Assembly: GCA_964645585.1 (NCBI GenBank) | Contig: CAZYAN010000002.1 | Coordinates: 62,001-126,000, forward strand | Direction of reading: 5' to 3' | DNA: 64,000 nucleotides | Source of the DNA: DATGSL01 sp964645585 | Lineage (GTDB): Bacteria > Verrucomicrobiota > Verrucomicrobiia > Opitutales > T3Sed10-336 | Shown here: one piece after another, positions 1 to 9,649 of the stretch | Position numbering within the stretch: position 1 is the stretch's first letter | How the letters are laid out: each line of letters starts with the position of its first letter | The notes under the pieces: model-generated | The model's database searches: none | What the model saw: only the letters and a program-made list of their open reading frames with translations | What the model was told of the DNA's origin: nothing | Made by a program: the position numbers and the translations under genes

Positions 1-2
1 TT

Positions 3-2750
3 GGGCTGAAACTGGAAACCATCGCCGTCATCACTGAGGATGTGAATGAAACGCTCTGGATCGGGTCGGCCGACGGGTTAACGCGCTTGGACGGGGAGAG
101 CTTCCGGACATGGACCACGGAGGAAGGCTTGTCCTCGAATATTGTTATCACCATCTATCCGGACGCCGCTGGAGTGCTCTGGGTCGGAACCGAAGCGGGC
201 GGCTTGAACCGGATCGGACCTGGCGGAGAAATCTTTCACTTCGCATCCGAGGAGGGACTGTTTCGGGAAAGGATCCTGCACATTTTGGAGGATGACGGTG
301 GTGATTTTTGGATGACGAGCCGTCGCGGGATCTTCCGGGTGGCGCGAGATGAACTGAACGCGGCAGCTGCTGGCGAGATACCGGTGTCAGCTCTCTCGCC
401 GATTGCCTACGGGAAGGCGGACGGCATGCGGCGCGCGCAATGCAACGGGATCGCGCAGCCGGCGGGATGGAAAAGCCGGGACGATCGGTTCTGGTTTCCG
501 ACCATGAGCGGCGTGGTTATTTTCGATCCGGAGCGAACCCCGGTTAACCAGGTGCCGCCGCTCGTCGTTATCGAGCGGGCGATGATTGAAGGAGAACCGG
601 TGCCGGTCGACGAGGAAGAGCTGGAGCTTCCGCCCGGCGCGCGACTGTTTGAGGCGCGCTACACGGCGCCGAGTTTGCAGGGCCCTGAACAGGTGCGGTT
701 TCGCTATATCCTCGAAGGCTTTGAAACGGAATGGCACGATGCGGGCCGTCAGCGGTCCGCGATTTATCATCATTTGCCGCCAGGCTCCTACCGTTTTCGC
801 GTAACTGCCAGCAACAACGACGGCGTATGGAGCGAGGAAGGCGCCTCACTCGCGTTCACGCTGAAGCCGCATTTTTACCAGACCGTCTGGTTTTACGTGA
901 TTTGCGCGCTCGCGCTGACATTGTCGGGCGCCGGCGCGTATCGGCTGCGGGTGCGGTGGATGCGGCGGCGCCACCACGAACTGATGCTGTTGGTGGATGA
1001 GCGAACGGCGAAATTGCAGGAGGAAATCCGTGAACGCGTCACCGCGCAGCGCCGGACGCTCGCTTTTTCGCGGCTTGGTCAGCAGCTCAGTCTCGTTTCC
1101 ACGCAAGTTGAGGCGGCCGAGACGATCGTGGCGGCCGCGGATGAATTGATCGGCTGGGACGCATGCTGCCTCCATTCCTATTCGCAGGAGGTCGATCTGA
1201 AAGCGCCAGTCCTGATGTACGACTGGATTGATGGCCGGCGAATGCGTGTTGATCCAATGGAACGGGACGCGCGAATTTCGCCGATGATGCGGAAAATCCT
1301 GAGTGAAGGCGCTCAGCTTTGTTTGCGGGAAAAAGAAGAAGAGGATGATTCAGTTATTCCTTTCGGCGACCGTACCCGGCGATCGCTCTCCCTGATGTTT
1401 ACGCCGATGCGCAAAGGCGACGAGGTGGTTGGGGTCGTTTCGATCCAGAGCTATTCGTTGAACGCGTTTACACGCGATGATTTGGAGACGCTCCAAGCCT
1501 TGGCCGACTATTGCGCCGGCGCCTTTGAGCGCATTCGGGCGGAAGAAGCCCTCCGGGAAAGTCAGGAAGCGATGCTTCACCAAGAACGTCTCGCGGCGAT
1601 CGGTCAGCTTTCAAGCGGAGCCGCGCATGAGTTTAATAATATCCTGACGATTATCCAGGGACACAGTCATCTCTTGCTCAAAGACAATATTTTAGCGGGA
1701 AAATCGCTGACATCGTTGCGGGAAATCGCGGAAAGTGCGGAACGCGCGGCTAACCTGACGCGGCAGCTGCTGACGTTTAGCCGCAAGCAGTTCATGCGGC
1801 CGCGAGTGCTCGATTTGAACGCCTGTATCCAGGAATTGGTCAGCATGCTGAGCCAGGTGCTAGGCGAAAATGTGAAGATCATCTGCCGCCTCGATCCAAA
1901 AGCGCCGGCCGTGCAAGCGGATCCGGGAATGATGGAGCAGATTGTCATGAACCTTGCCGTCAACGCCCGGGACGCAATGGCCGACAAAGGGGGGGAATTG
2001 ACGATCTCAACACGCACGGCAGAGATCACACAACGCCATCCGCATCCCGAGGCGCGAGCGGGATCGTTTGTTTTGCTTCGCGTTGCCGATACCGGCTGCG
2101 GGATGGACCCGGCAACGCTGCGGCGGATTTTCGAGCCGTTTTTCACGACCAAGGGTGTCGGGAAAGGAACAGGGCTCGGCTTGGCGTCGGTGTATGGAAT
2201 CGTCAAGCAGCACCGCGGGTGGCTGGAAGTCAGCAGCCGCCCGGGAGAGGGTTCCTGTTTCGACATTTACCTGCCCGCAACGGAGAGTGTTCCGGCTGTG
2301 GAACCGCAAGCGGATGCAATACCGGCGTCCCGGCAGCCGCCATCGGGCGGCAAGGAAACAATTCTCCTCGTGGAAGATGAGGCCGGGCTCCGGAAACTGG
2401 CGGTCGGATTCCTGGAAGCGATGGGATACCAAGTGCTCGAAGCCGCTGACGGCACGGAGGCGATCCAGGTGTGGGAGCTTCAGTCGGATCGGATTGATCT
2501 GGTCTTTACTGACATGGTTTTGCCCGGAGCAATTTCGGGCCGAGACATCGCGGAGCGGATTCGAGCGCAAGAACCGTCATTCCCCGTGATTCTGACAAGC
2601 GGATACAGCAAGGAGATCCTGGGCGGTGATTTGCCTGCGGACGAGATGCTGGTGTTTCTTCCAAAACCATATGCGCCCGCGGATGTGGGTGCGCTGATCC
2701 GCCGCCTGCTCAATCTTCGCGTTCGCGCGGAGGAACGCCAAAATGTCTAG
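3..2750 (+). CDS. Hybrid sensor histidine kinase/response regulator with propeller sensor (5' truncated)
   Basis: Two-component hybrid kinase anchored in the inner membrane. The reading frame is open to the left edge and enters in the middle of a propeller repeat, so the true start lies outside the window and the GTG at 42 is not the start. Order from the edge: Reg_prop repeats ('LWIGSADGLTRL', 'LWVGTEAGGLNRI'), a Y_Y_Y domain, one membrane segment near bases 890-950, a GAF-like domain (about bases 1080-1540), HisKA with the phosphorylatable His at codon 1626-1628 ('AAHEFNNIL'), HATPase_c (N box 'NLAVNARDAM', 'DTGCGMD', 'GTGLGLASVYG'), and a C-terminal receiver domain with the Asp in 'VFTDMVLPG' and Lys in 'LPKPY'. 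The ligand is unknown; Reg_prop/Y_Y_Y kinases often sense extracellular glycans, but nothing nearby identifies one. Confidence 0.93.
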   Translation, partial: GLKLETIAVITEDVNETLWIGSADGLTRLDGESFRTWTTEEGLSSNIVITIYPDAAGVLWVGTEAGGLNRIGPGGEIFHFASEEGLFRERILHILEDDGGDFWMTSRRGIFRVARDELNAAAAGEIPVSALSPIAYGKADGMRRAQCNGIAQPAGWKSRDDRFWFPTMSGVVIFDPERTPVNQVPPLVVIERAMIEGEPVPVDEEELELPPGARLFEARYTAPSLQGPEQVRFRYILEGFETEWHDAGRQRSAIYHHLPPGSYRFRVTASNNDGVWSEEGASLAFTLKPHFYQTVWFYVICALALTLSGAGAYRLRVRWMRRRHHELMLLVDERTAKLQEEIRERVTAQRRTLAFSRLGQQLSLVSTQVEAAETIVAAADELIGWDACCLHSYSQEVDLKAPVLMYDWIDGRRMRVDPMERDARISPMMRKILSEGAQLCLREKEEEDDSVIPFGDRTRRSLSLMFTPMRKGDEVVGVVSIQSYSLNAFTRDDLETLQALADYCAGAFERIRAEEALRESQEAMLHQERLAAIGQLSSGAAHEFNNILTIIQGHSHLLLKDNILAGKSLTSLREIAESAERAANLTRQLLTFSRKQFMRPRVLDLNACIQELVSMLSQVLGENVKIICRLDPKAPAVQADPGMMEQIVMNLAVNARDAMADKGGELTISTRTAEITQRHPHPEARAGSFVLLRVADTGCGMDPATLRRIFEPFFTTKGVGKGTGLGLASVYGIVKQHRGWLEVSSRPGEGSCFDIYLPATESVPAVEPQADAIPASRQPPSGGKETILLVEDEAGLRKLAVGFLEAMGYQVLEAADGTEAIQVWELQSDRIDLVFTDMVLPGAISGRDIAERIRAQEPSFPVILTSGYSKEILGGDLPADEMLVFLPKPYAPADVGALIRRLLNLRVRAEERQNV

Positions 2751-2778
2751 TGAATGGCGGCGCGGCGGAACAGCTTGA

Positions 2779-3627
2779 TTACATGCCGATCAAGAGCGAA
2801 TAGGCGATGCTGCCGCCGAGAGGGAACGCGAGCAGGAGGATTTGGAGCGTAAACAGGCGCGCCGATGATCGGTCCCCCAGTGTCGGAATCGCAGGGAGAG
2901 CGAACGCGGAAAGGGAAATGACGGCGAGGATTACCGAGAGAAGGGGAACCCCGGCATAAAACCAGCCGCCGAGGAGAAGTCCCGTCCAGGGAATGGCAAT
3001 CACCGCGGAGGCGGGACGGGGGTCAGGAAGCAGGGTGCGGAAAACCGGGAGCATGGATGCAAGTGCCGGTGCGGCGACGGCCCCGCAGAGCGCCAAAGCA
3101 TAAAGTCCGTAACTGAGCGTGCCGGAAACGCTGAGGAGAGTCGATAAAGCGAATACGGCGAACAACAGAAGAAGCAGGGGCTGCCAAACCGACCGGGCAC
3201 TGCCGGCACGATCGATCAGGAGCCAAGCCATAGAGCCGACGGTTGCGGTACCGCCGATCCAGAACATGGATACGGAACTGGCCCACACCCGCGCGGCGAG
3301 CGGTTGAAGAAGCGCGCAGGAAAGGCCCAGGGAAACAACAAATGCCGCTGGATTCCGGTACCGGGGAGGGTGCCGGAAGAGCGGACCCGCAATGGCGGCG
3401 CCCGCGACCGCCCACCAGAGCCATCCGGCGGAATCGGCGGGAGGGAGCCGCGGAAGTCCTCGGACGAACAGGCTTCCGGCGAGAAACGCGGCCGAAGGGG
3501 CGATCCACGTGGAAACTCGTTGAGCAAGACCTGGTTTCCAAAGCGCCAGTGCAGCGGACAGCAGCAGCACGAACGCCGACACGGCCATCGCGCTCAGCAG
3601 GGGAGCAAGAAGATCCGGGAGAGTCAT
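2779..3627 (-). CDS. Polytopic membrane protein of unknown function
   Basis: 282 residues, almost entirely hydrophobic, with roughly eight or nine predicted membrane segments separated by short Arg/Pro-containing loops. I recognise no family motif. It ends convergently with the sensor kinase, 28 bp from that gene's stop, and begins about 50 bp downstream of the YceI gene on the same strand, so co-transcription with it is possible. The ATG at 3627 gives an N-terminus that runs straight into a hydrophobic segment. Function unknown; the gene call rests on the continuous hydrophobic pattern and gene-like codon use. Confidence 0.7.
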   Translation of the reverse strand: MTLPDLLAPLLSAMAVSAFVLLLSAALALWKPGLAQRVSTWIAPSAAFLAGSLFVRGLPRLPPADSAGWLWWAVAGAAIAGPLFRHPPRYRNPAAFVVSLGLSCALLQPLAARVWASSVSMFWIGGTATVGSMAWLLIDRAGSARSVWQPLLLLLFAVFALSTLLSVSGTLSYGLYALALCGAVAAPALASMLPVFRTLLPDPRPASAVIAIPWTGLLLGGWFYAGVPLLSVILAVISLSAFALPAIPTLGDRSSARLFTLQILLLAFPLGGSIAYSLLIGM

Positions 3628-3675
3628 GGAACCGCTCCCGGATCGCGAAAAATTCGGGCCGGAGAATTCAGAGCG

Positions 3676-4260
3676 TCACTGCCGAACGTTCTGGAGGCTG
3701 ATTGTCATTTCAATCTCGTCAGAGAGGGCGCCGAGCATGAAATCCATGCCGAAATCACTCCGCTTGATCGTGAACGTGGCAATCCCTCCCATCCGATACT
3801 CGCCGCGGGCGTTTTTGCCGGCGCCGGTCTCGGTCCAGGTGAACGAAACCGGCTTTGTCTGCCCGAGCATGGTGGCGCTGCCGGAGACACGATAGGTTTT
3901 GTCACCGGCTTTGCGGATTTCACTGCTCGTGAACGTGATTTCCGGATGTTGCTGGGCATTGAAGAAATCCGGACTGCGGAGGTGCTGGTCCCGCTTTTCG
4001 TTCGCGGTGTCGACGCTCGCGGTCTTAATGGTAAAGGTGACGCTGCTGTTGGCCGCGTTTTCGCTGTCCCATTGGATCGCCGCATCGAAATCGTTGAAGC
4101 GGCCAAACACGTACGAAATATCGCTGTGTTTTACCTTAAAGAAGACATTGGAGTGGACGGCATCGGCGACATAGGTTTCGGCGGCGAAGGCCGGAATCGC
4201 GGAAGCGGCAATGAGGGAACCGGTGAGTAGAACGAGGGAGCGGATAGAACGAATCTTCAT
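3676..4260 (-). CDS. YceI family periplasmic lipid-binding-like protein
   Basis: A 194-residue secreted protein. The start at 4260 gives a clean signal peptide ('MKIRSIRSLVLLTGSL...AFAAE'); an upstream extension to 4596 is in frame but would hide it. The mature part has the YceI lipocalin-like signatures: 'ADAVHSNVFFKVKH' near the N-terminus, 'FGRFNDFDAAI', and the 'KRDQHLRSPDFFNAQQHPEITF' region, then 'ADF/SDFGMDFMLGALSDEIEM' near the end. YceI proteins bind polyisoprenoid or other amphiphilic molecules in the periplasm; the ligand here cannot be read from sequence. Confidence 0.92.
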   Translation of the reverse strand: MKIRSIRSLVLLTGSLIAASAIPAFAAETYVADAVHSNVFFKVKHSDISYVFGRFNDFDAAIQWDSENAANSSVTFTIKTASVDTANEKRDQHLRSPDFFNAQQHPEITFTSSEIRKAGDKTYRVSGSATMLGQTKPVSFTWTETGAGKNARGEYRMGGIATFTIKRSDFGMDFMLGALSDEIEMTISLQNVRQ

Positions 4261-4499
4261 AACTTTCAGACGATTTTCTGGTATTGGTTTGTTCGTAAAA
4301 AGTCCGGCGCCTGATCTTGCTGAACCGACACGGCAGGCATTTCCGGAAACTTGAGTCAGCTTGGAAGGCCAGCCGTCGCCGTCAATCTCAGAACACGCCA
4401 GCTGGCGGACGCAAGGAAGCCGGGGCAGCCTTTCTGAGAAAAAGCTGACAGGATCAACCTGAGCGTGCATTTCCGAAATGGCTTGTTTAGGCTTGGCCG

Positions 4500-6152
4500 A
4501 TGATGGTTCCGACGCACCCGGTGTTGTCCTGCGCTGAGGCTGTTGAACTCGAACGGGGATTGCTCCATAACGATACCCGGCTCGAATGGGCGGCAATGAC
4601 TCGTGCCGGCGACGCGCTGGCTCGAGAGCTGCTGCTGGATTATCGCGAAATCGGGGAATTGCCGGGAAACGCCCGGATCCTCGTCATCGCCGGGAAGGGA
4701 CACAACGCCGGCGACGCTTTTCTCGCCGTTCGTTCGATCGTTGCCAAACACCCCGGTGTGACGGTCAAGGTGCTTTTTCCTTTTAGTGAGCAAGCGCTCA
4801 ATACCTTGGCGCGGCGCGCCTGGGATTGCCTTCTTGAGGAAGCGTCGTCGCCCAGCCAGGTGCAATCGATATCCATCGATCCGCAACGCCAGATCCGGGA
4901 CCAGCTTCATGAGCTGCTGACGGAAACGTATTCGATCAGTCTGGACGGGCTCTTCGGAATGAATTTTCGTCCGCCCTTCCGGAAACCGGTGGATGAAATC
5001 GTTGGTTGCCTGAATGAAGAAATGAGCGCTGATTTGCGCGCGGCCGTCGACTTGCCGAGCGGGTTGAGCGACAGTTCGTCCAAGATGGCGATCCGCGCCG
5101 ATTTCACGTACATGACCGGAAGCGCGAAATGTCCTGTCTTCAAAAAGGAAGCCGCGGCTTTCGCCGGACGTATCCGGTATTTGGATATTGGCTTTTTTCT
5201 ACGGCCTGCCGCGCGCAGTTCGTCCACTGGCGTACTGCTGCCCGGGCTCCTGGATCCTCTCCGGCGATTGCGGGATCCGCTGTCACATAAGCGCGGATAC
5301 GGCCGGCTCCTTTTGCTGGGCGGTTCGCGGCGGATGCCGGGGGCCATTCTGATGGCGGTGCTGGCGGCGACTCGGAGCGGTGTCGGGCTGCTTCGCGCGG
5401 CGGTTCCGGAGAGTTTGACAGCCTCATTTGCCGCGGCCGTTCCCGAGGCGATGTGGATTCCGTGCCCGGAGACGCCGGATGGAGGCCTCGGAGTCGACAG
5501 TCTCGGCGCAGTGATCGAGGCGGCCCGTGAGTCGACGGCCGTGGCCATCGGACCGGGTGTCGGAGTCGAGCCGGAAACGCAAGCGCTGCTCGAAGAATTT
5601 GTGAAGGCCGTGAACGTTCCGCTGATCGTCGACGCGGATGCCCTCCAGCGAAATGTTTTAACAATTTTAGCGGCACGCAATGAAATGCGAGGGCGCGTTG
5701 TGATCACCCCGCACGCTGGGGAATTCGCGCGGATCTCCGGGACGGCGGCCGCGGAAGCGGATGACGATGCGGTTCTTTCGTATGCCAAAAAAACAGGTTT
5801 TGTGACGGTGCTCAAGGGCCCGCCATTTACACGCCTGTCGGATGGAACCGGTATCGCTTATGGATTGGCGGGAGGTCCCGTGCTTGCGCGCGGGGGGAGC
5901 GGCGATCTGCTGACCGGGATCATGGCAAGTCTCGTGTCGCGAGCGGAGAACGATGTCGCGGGCGCCGCCGCTCGGGCGGTTGTTTGGCATGGGCTCAGCG
6001 CGGATGCCCTTGCGCGGGATCGCGGTCAGGAAGCGGTGAGGACAACGCAGTTGCTTGATTATTTAGGTGCTGTTCTGCGAAACCAGGATGGGGCCGTCGC
6101 GGATGAGCGATCCAAAGTGTGGAGCGAGGGTGCTCCGGAAAGGTCTGGTTGA
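4500..6152 (+). CDS. nnr: Bifunctional NAD(P)H-hydrate epimerase / ADP-dependent NAD(P)H-hydrate dehydratase
   Basis: Repairs hydrated NADH/NADPH. The N-terminal YjeF_N-like half (about residues 1-225) epimerises R- to S-NAD(P)HX. The C-terminal ribokinase-like half (about 245-540) dehydrates S-NAD(P)HX with ADP. Dehydratase signatures are clear: 'VITPHAGEFARI', 'VLKGPPFTRL' and 'LARGGSGDLLTGIMA'. The epimerase loop is degenerate: it reads 'GKGHNAGDAFLA' where the family usually has a G-x-G-N-N-G-G-D-G pattern. Two ATGs in tandem (4500, 4503) are equivalent starts. The stop TGA overlaps the likely TTG start of the following permease gene. Confidence 0.93.
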   Translation: MMVPTHPVLSCAEAVELERGLLHNDTRLEWAAMTRAGDALARELLLDYREIGELPGNARILVIAGKGHNAGDAFLAVRSIVAKHPGVTVKVLFPFSEQALNTLARRAWDCLLEEASSPSQVQSISIDPQRQIRDQLHELLTETYSISLDGLFGMNFRPPFRKPVDEIVGCLNEEMSADLRAAVDLPSGLSDSSSKMAIRADFTYMTGSAKCPVFKKEAAAFAGRIRYLDIGFFLRPAARSSSTGVLLPGLLDPLRRLRDPLSHKRGYGRLLLLGGSRRMPGAILMAVLAATRSGVGLLRAAVPESLTASFAAAVPEAMWIPCPETPDGGLGVDSLGAVIEAARESTAVAIGPGVGVEPETQALLEEFVKAVNVPLIVDADALQRNVLTILAARNEMRGRVVITPHAGEFARISGTAAAEADDDAVLSYAKKTGFVTVLKGPPFTRLSDGTGIAYGLAGGPVLARGGSGDLLTGIMASLVSRAENDVAGAAARAVVWHGLSADALARDRGQEAVRTTQLLDYLGAVLRNQDGAVADERSKVWSEGAPERSG

Positions 6153-7207
6153 GTCGGCGAACGGTGGTTGGAACAAGGAAAAAACAATTCGTTCTGTTGG
6201 CCAGTCGGCGGCTCGGGCTTCTTGTGGTGACCTATTTCATCGCGTCGCTGCTGCTGTTTTTTGCGATCCGGGCAATTCCCGGGGATCCGGTCGCGTTGCG
6301 CTTGAAGAATCCGGACCCGGAGCGTGTGGCTCTCGAACGCGATCGGCTTGGGCTCGACCAGCCGTGGCCGGCGCAGTTTGGGCGGCGAATTGTCCGTTTC
6401 TGGCGCGGCGAGTGGGGGGCGAGTTTCGGGACCGGACGGCTGGTTGCGGAGGATGTGCGGGCGTTTTTGCCGGCAACGCTCGAGTTGACGCTGGCGGCGA
6501 TTCTGCTCGGGGTGTCAGCCGGGGTATTTTGGGCACTGGCCGGAGCGTGGACGGGCAGCCGATGGATCAGCGGCATCACCCATGCAGTCGGAATGGCCGG
6601 TCTGACTGTCCCCATTTATTGGATCGGACTGATCCTGCTGGTCGCGGGAAGTCTTTGGACCGGATGGTTTCCCCCCGGCGGACGGGTTCCCGCCGGAGTG
6701 AACCTGACGCCGGTAACAGGATTTCTTGTGGTGGACGCTATGATCGCGGGACGTTTTGAGCTCGTCGGTGAAGCGATACGCTACCTGTTTTTGCCCGCGG
6801 TCTGCCTGTCGGTTTATCCGGCCGCGCAAGTGTGCGCGACCCTGAGGGCGCGGCTGGATGATGCCCGCTTGCGCGCGTTGCTGGTCGCGTTGCGGGCGCG
6901 TGGCCTTCCACCGGTTCGGGTTTGGATGCTGCATCTGTTAAAGTTGCTGACGGCGCCGGTTGTGACTGTTGTCGGGACAACCTTTGGTGTGCTGCTTGGC
7001 GGAGCGGTGCTGACGGAGACCGTTTTTTCGTGGCCGGGAATGGGCCGTTATTTGGTGAATGCCGTTCTGGACCGCGATATCTACGTGATTGAAAACGCGC
7101 TGCTCTTGGTAGTTTTGCTTGTCTTGGCGGTTGTGCAGCTGAGCGATTTGGCGGCGGCGTGGCTCAATCCGGTCGTGCCGCGGGAGGAGCGTGACGATGA
7201 CCAGTAG
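6149..7207 (+). CDS. ABC transporter permease, DppB/OppB type
   Basis: Inner-membrane permease of the peptide/nickel (OppB/DppB) ABC importer family. The N-terminal segment leads to the family signature 'IPGDPVALRL', followed by 'ERDRLGLDQPWPAQF', several membrane helices, and the C-terminal 'TVFSWPGMGRYLVNAVLDRDIYVI' region. I chose TTG at 6149: a GGAAAGG Shine-Dalgarno-like run at 6137-6143 sits at proper distance and the TTG overlaps the preceding stop as TTGA. An upstream GTG at 6119 is in frame but lacks such a site. It is followed by an overlapping OppC-like gene; no binding protein or ATPase is adjacent. Confidence 0.9.
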   Translation: MSRRTVVGTRKKQFVLLASRRLGLLVVTYFIASLLLFFAIRAIPGDPVALRLKNPDPERVALERDRLGLDQPWPAQFGRRIVRFWRGEWGASFGTGRLVAEDVRAFLPATLELTLAAILLGVSAGVFWALAGAWTGSRWISGITHAVGMAGLTVPIYWIGLILLVAGSLWTGWFPPGGRVPAGVNLTPVTGFLVVDAMIAGRFELVGEAIRYLFLPAVCLSVYPAAQVCATLRARLDDARLRALLVALRARGLPPVRVWMLHLLKLLTAPVVTVVGTTFGVLLGGAVLTETVFSWPGMGRYLVNAVLDRDIYVIENALLLVVLLVLAVVQLSDLAAAWLNPVVPREERDDDQ

Positions 7208-7982
7208 CGGGAGACCTTGGGCCGGGTGGACGGCGGGAATCTTGGCTCTCGTCATTCTAGCGGGATTTTTTTGGACACCGCACGATCCGATGGCGCAGCG
7301 GTTCATCGATGAGCGATTGAGCGGACCGGCGGCGGAGCACTGGCTCGGGGTGGATGGGCTGGGGCGAGATGTCGCGAGCCGTGTTTGGCGGGGCGGCGCT
7401 CATACGCTGATCATGGGCGTTATGGCGACAGCGGGAGCGGGAACGGCGGCGTTACTTTTACTGATCCTTGAACAGGCGGGGCCACAAATCGGACGCGCGC
7501 TGATCCGGCGCGTGGTCGGCATTTGGATTGCGATCCCTGTACTGTTCGCGGGATTGCTGCTGCTGGTGTTTTTCAATCCCTCGCCGCAAACGCTTGTACT
7601 GGCGGCCAGTGTCGGCAGCGTGCCGCTGGTTTTTCGGCAATTGCGGATCCTCTGGCTGGAGCAATCACGAGCGGAACATGTGCGGGCCAGCGCGGTGCTC
7701 GGCGGGACATGGCCGCATCTGCTTCGTTTTGCGATCTGGCCGAACCTGCGTCCGGATGTCTGGGCATTGGTAAAACTGGTCTTCGCGCTCTCCGTGCTGG
7801 AGCTGAGCGGGCTGGCTTTTCTCGGCCTGATCGGCGATCCCGATTTTCCGGAACTCGGCGCGCTGCTGCGGGAGAATCAGCGATATCTTTTTCAACAACC
7901 CTCCCTGGTGCTTTGGCCCGGCGCCGTCCTGACGCTCCTGCTCCTAAGTGTGCAGATGACCGGTGCTCGGGAGCGGTGGTGA
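7197..7982 (+). CDS. ABC transporter permease, DppC/OppC type
   Basis: Second permease of the pair, 261 residues. It has the OppC-family entry motif 'WLGVDGLGRDVASRVWRGGAHTL' and the cytoplasmic EAA-loop region ('RAEHVRASAVLGGTWPHLLRFAIWPN'). The ATG at 7197 has an ideal GGAGGAG at 7183-7189, so it is preferred over the GTG at 7191; it overlaps the OppB gene by 11 bp, indicating coupled translation. A heterodimeric channel with the previous gene is expected from the family. The substrate-binding protein and ATPases must be elsewhere. Confidence 0.9.
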   Translation: MTSSGRPWAGWTAGILALVILAGFFWTPHDPMAQRFIDERLSGPAAEHWLGVDGLGRDVASRVWRGGAHTLIMGVMATAGAGTAALLLLILEQAGPQIGRALIRRVVGIWIAIPVLFAGLLLLVFFNPSPQTLVLAASVGSVPLVFRQLRILWLEQSRAEHVRASAVLGGTWPHLLRFAIWPNLRPDVWALVKLVFALSVLELSGLAFLGLIGDPDFPELGALLRENQRYLFQQPSLVLWPGAVLTLLLLSVQMTGARERW

Positions 7983-8024
7983 TTTTGCTGCCGCGAGTAT
8001 TTCCCCAGAGCAACCCGTGTCGCT

Positions 8025-8711
8025 TCAGAAAAGCGAGTCGGGTTCTCGCAAGTTTCGAAGGAGTGGCTCGAGGGTTTCCCAAACGGTTTCGGCGACGATG
8101 CGGTGGCCTTCCGCAGTCGGGTGGACGCCGTCGGGGAGATTGAGTTCAGGTTCGCCGCCGACGCCTTCGAGAAGGAACGGGATCAAGGCAGCGTGATTCT
8201 TTTCCGCCAGGCGTGGAAAGATCTGGGCGAACTCGCGAGCGTACTGCTCGCCCATGTTGGGCGGGACCATCATGCCGGCGATCATAATTTGCGCGTCTGG
8301 ATACCTCGCGCGGACGCGGTCGACGATTGTTTGCAAGTTCCGTTCGGTTTCCGAAACGTCGAGGCCGCGAAGTCCGTCGTTGCCGCCGAGCTCCAAGACA
8401 AAGACATCGACCGGACGCCGAAGGATCCAGTCGACCCGTCGCGCCCCGGCCGCGCTGGTTTCACCGCTCAATCCGGCGTTGATGACGTCAGCATGCCAGC
8501 CGGATTCGCGCGCTTTCTTTTCAATCAGCGCCGGGTAGGCATCGTCGGGATCAATGCCGTATCCGGCTGTGAGACTGTCTCCGAAGAAGACAATGGTCAG
8601 CGGCGAGCGGGTGTTGTCCTGGTTTGACGAAGAATTCGCGGCGGCCGGAATCAGCGGCACGAGAACAAACATCACGATAAAGGGAAGGAGCCGGGATCGA
8701 AGGTGTTTCAT
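8025..8711 (-). CDS. tesA: TesA-like arylesterase/thioesterase (SGNH hydrolase)
   Basis: A 228-residue exported SGNH/GDSL hydrolase. Start at 8711 gives a signal peptide ending near 'IPAAANSS'. Block I is 'IVFFGDSLTAGYGI' (nucleophile Ser), the oxyanion Asn is in 'LELGGNDGLRG', and the catalytic Asp/His pair is in 'LPDGVHPTAEGH'. Length and motif spacing match TesA/arylesterase. It is transcribed away from the adjacent ABC ATPase/permease pair, the same arrangement as tesA next to ybbA-ybbP in Escherichia coli. The gene converges on the OppC-like permease with 42 bp between the stops. Confidence 0.92.
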   Translation of the reverse strand: MKHLRSRLLPFIVMFVLVPLIPAAANSSSNQDNTRSPLTIVFFGDSLTAGYGIDPDDAYPALIEKKARESGWHADVINAGLSGETSAAGARRVDWILRRPVDVFVLELGGNDGLRGLDVSETERNLQTIVDRVRARYPDAQIMIAGMMVPPNMGEQYAREFAQIFPRLAEKNHAALIPFLLEGVGGEPELNLPDGVHPTAEGHRIVAETVWETLEPLLRNLREPDSLF

Positions 8712-8897
8712 CTTTCTGTCGTTGCGAATCGGAAAAAAGCCGGTTTGCTTGCGGTGCGGACTTACAGGGTACGCAAAGGCCCCGGATTTCAACTACGAAT
8801 GGACGTGCATTTTGATTCGATTGTCCGGGAAAAGCAGCGGTGGTTCTTGGTTTCTGGAACCGAAGGACAGCCTGCGGGTTTCATTGTGGAGAAGCTT

Positions 8898-9596
8898 ATG
8901 AGTGACGGGACGATTCTCGAGGTAGAAGGGGTGAGCAAGATTTATGAAAGCGGGTCGCATTCGCTGACGGTCTTGCGCGATCTCAGTTTCACGGTGGCCT
9001 ATGGCGCCACCTGCTCTATTGTCGGCCCGTCGGGAAGCGGAAAAACAACGCTGCTTGGGTTGTGCGCTGGTCTCGATGAACCGAGTTCGGGCACGGTGAG
9101 AATCGCGGGGCGCGATCTCGGGCCGATGGATGAGGATGCGCGGGCGGCGGTTCGAAACGAGCTGGTCGGTTTTGTTTTTCAGAATTTTCAGTTGATCCCG
9201 ACGTTGACGGCCCTCGAGAACGTGATGGTCCCTCTTGAATTGCGAGGAATCAAAAATCCCCGCGGCAGCGCGGCAGAGCTATTGGCGCGAGTCGGTCTGG
9301 GCGACCGGCTCGATCACTTTCCGATCCAGCTGTCGGGCGGCGAGCAGCAGCGAGTGGCGCTTGCCCGCGCGTTTATCAACCGGCCGCGAATTTTGTTTGC
9401 TGATGAACCGACCGGGAATCTGGACGCTGACACAAGCGACAAAGTTATCGATGTGCTGTTCGAATTAAACCGTGAAGCCGGAACAGCCCTGGTGCTGGTC
9501 ACGCACGACTTGGAACTCGCCCGGCGAACCGACCGGATCATTCGCCTGAAGAGCGGCGAGATGGTTGAGGAAGAGGAGGTGCCGGCAAACAGCTGA
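8898..9596 (+). CDS. ABC transporter ATP-binding protein, LolD/YbbA type
   Basis: A 232-residue ATPase of the MacB/LolD class. Walker A 'GPSGSGKTTLLGL', Q-loop region 'FVFQNFQLIPTLTALENV', signature 'LSGGEQQRVALARAF' and Walker B 'ILFADEPTGNLD' with the downstream H-loop 'LVTHDLELA' are all present. The ATG at 8898 has GGAGAAG upstream at good spacing; the longer in-frame extension has no homology-like content. It powers the FtsX-type permease encoded 140 bp downstream. With the divergent esterase it forms the tesA-ybbA-ybbP neighbourhood. Confidence 0.95.
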   Translation: MSDGTILEVEGVSKIYESGSHSLTVLRDLSFTVAYGATCSIVGPSGSGKTTLLGLCAGLDEPSSGTVRIAGRDLGPMDEDARAAVRNELVGFVFQNFQLIPTLTALENVMVPLELRGIKNPRGSAAELLARVGLGDRLDHFPIQLSGGEQQRVALARAFINRPRILFADEPTGNLDADTSDKVIDVLFELNREAGTALVLVTHDLELARRTDRIIRLKSGEMVEEEEVPANS

Positions 9597-9649
9597 ATAG
9601 GTTTCGGCGGATAAAAAAGGGACCAAATGAACGCCGCGAAAGAGGTGGA

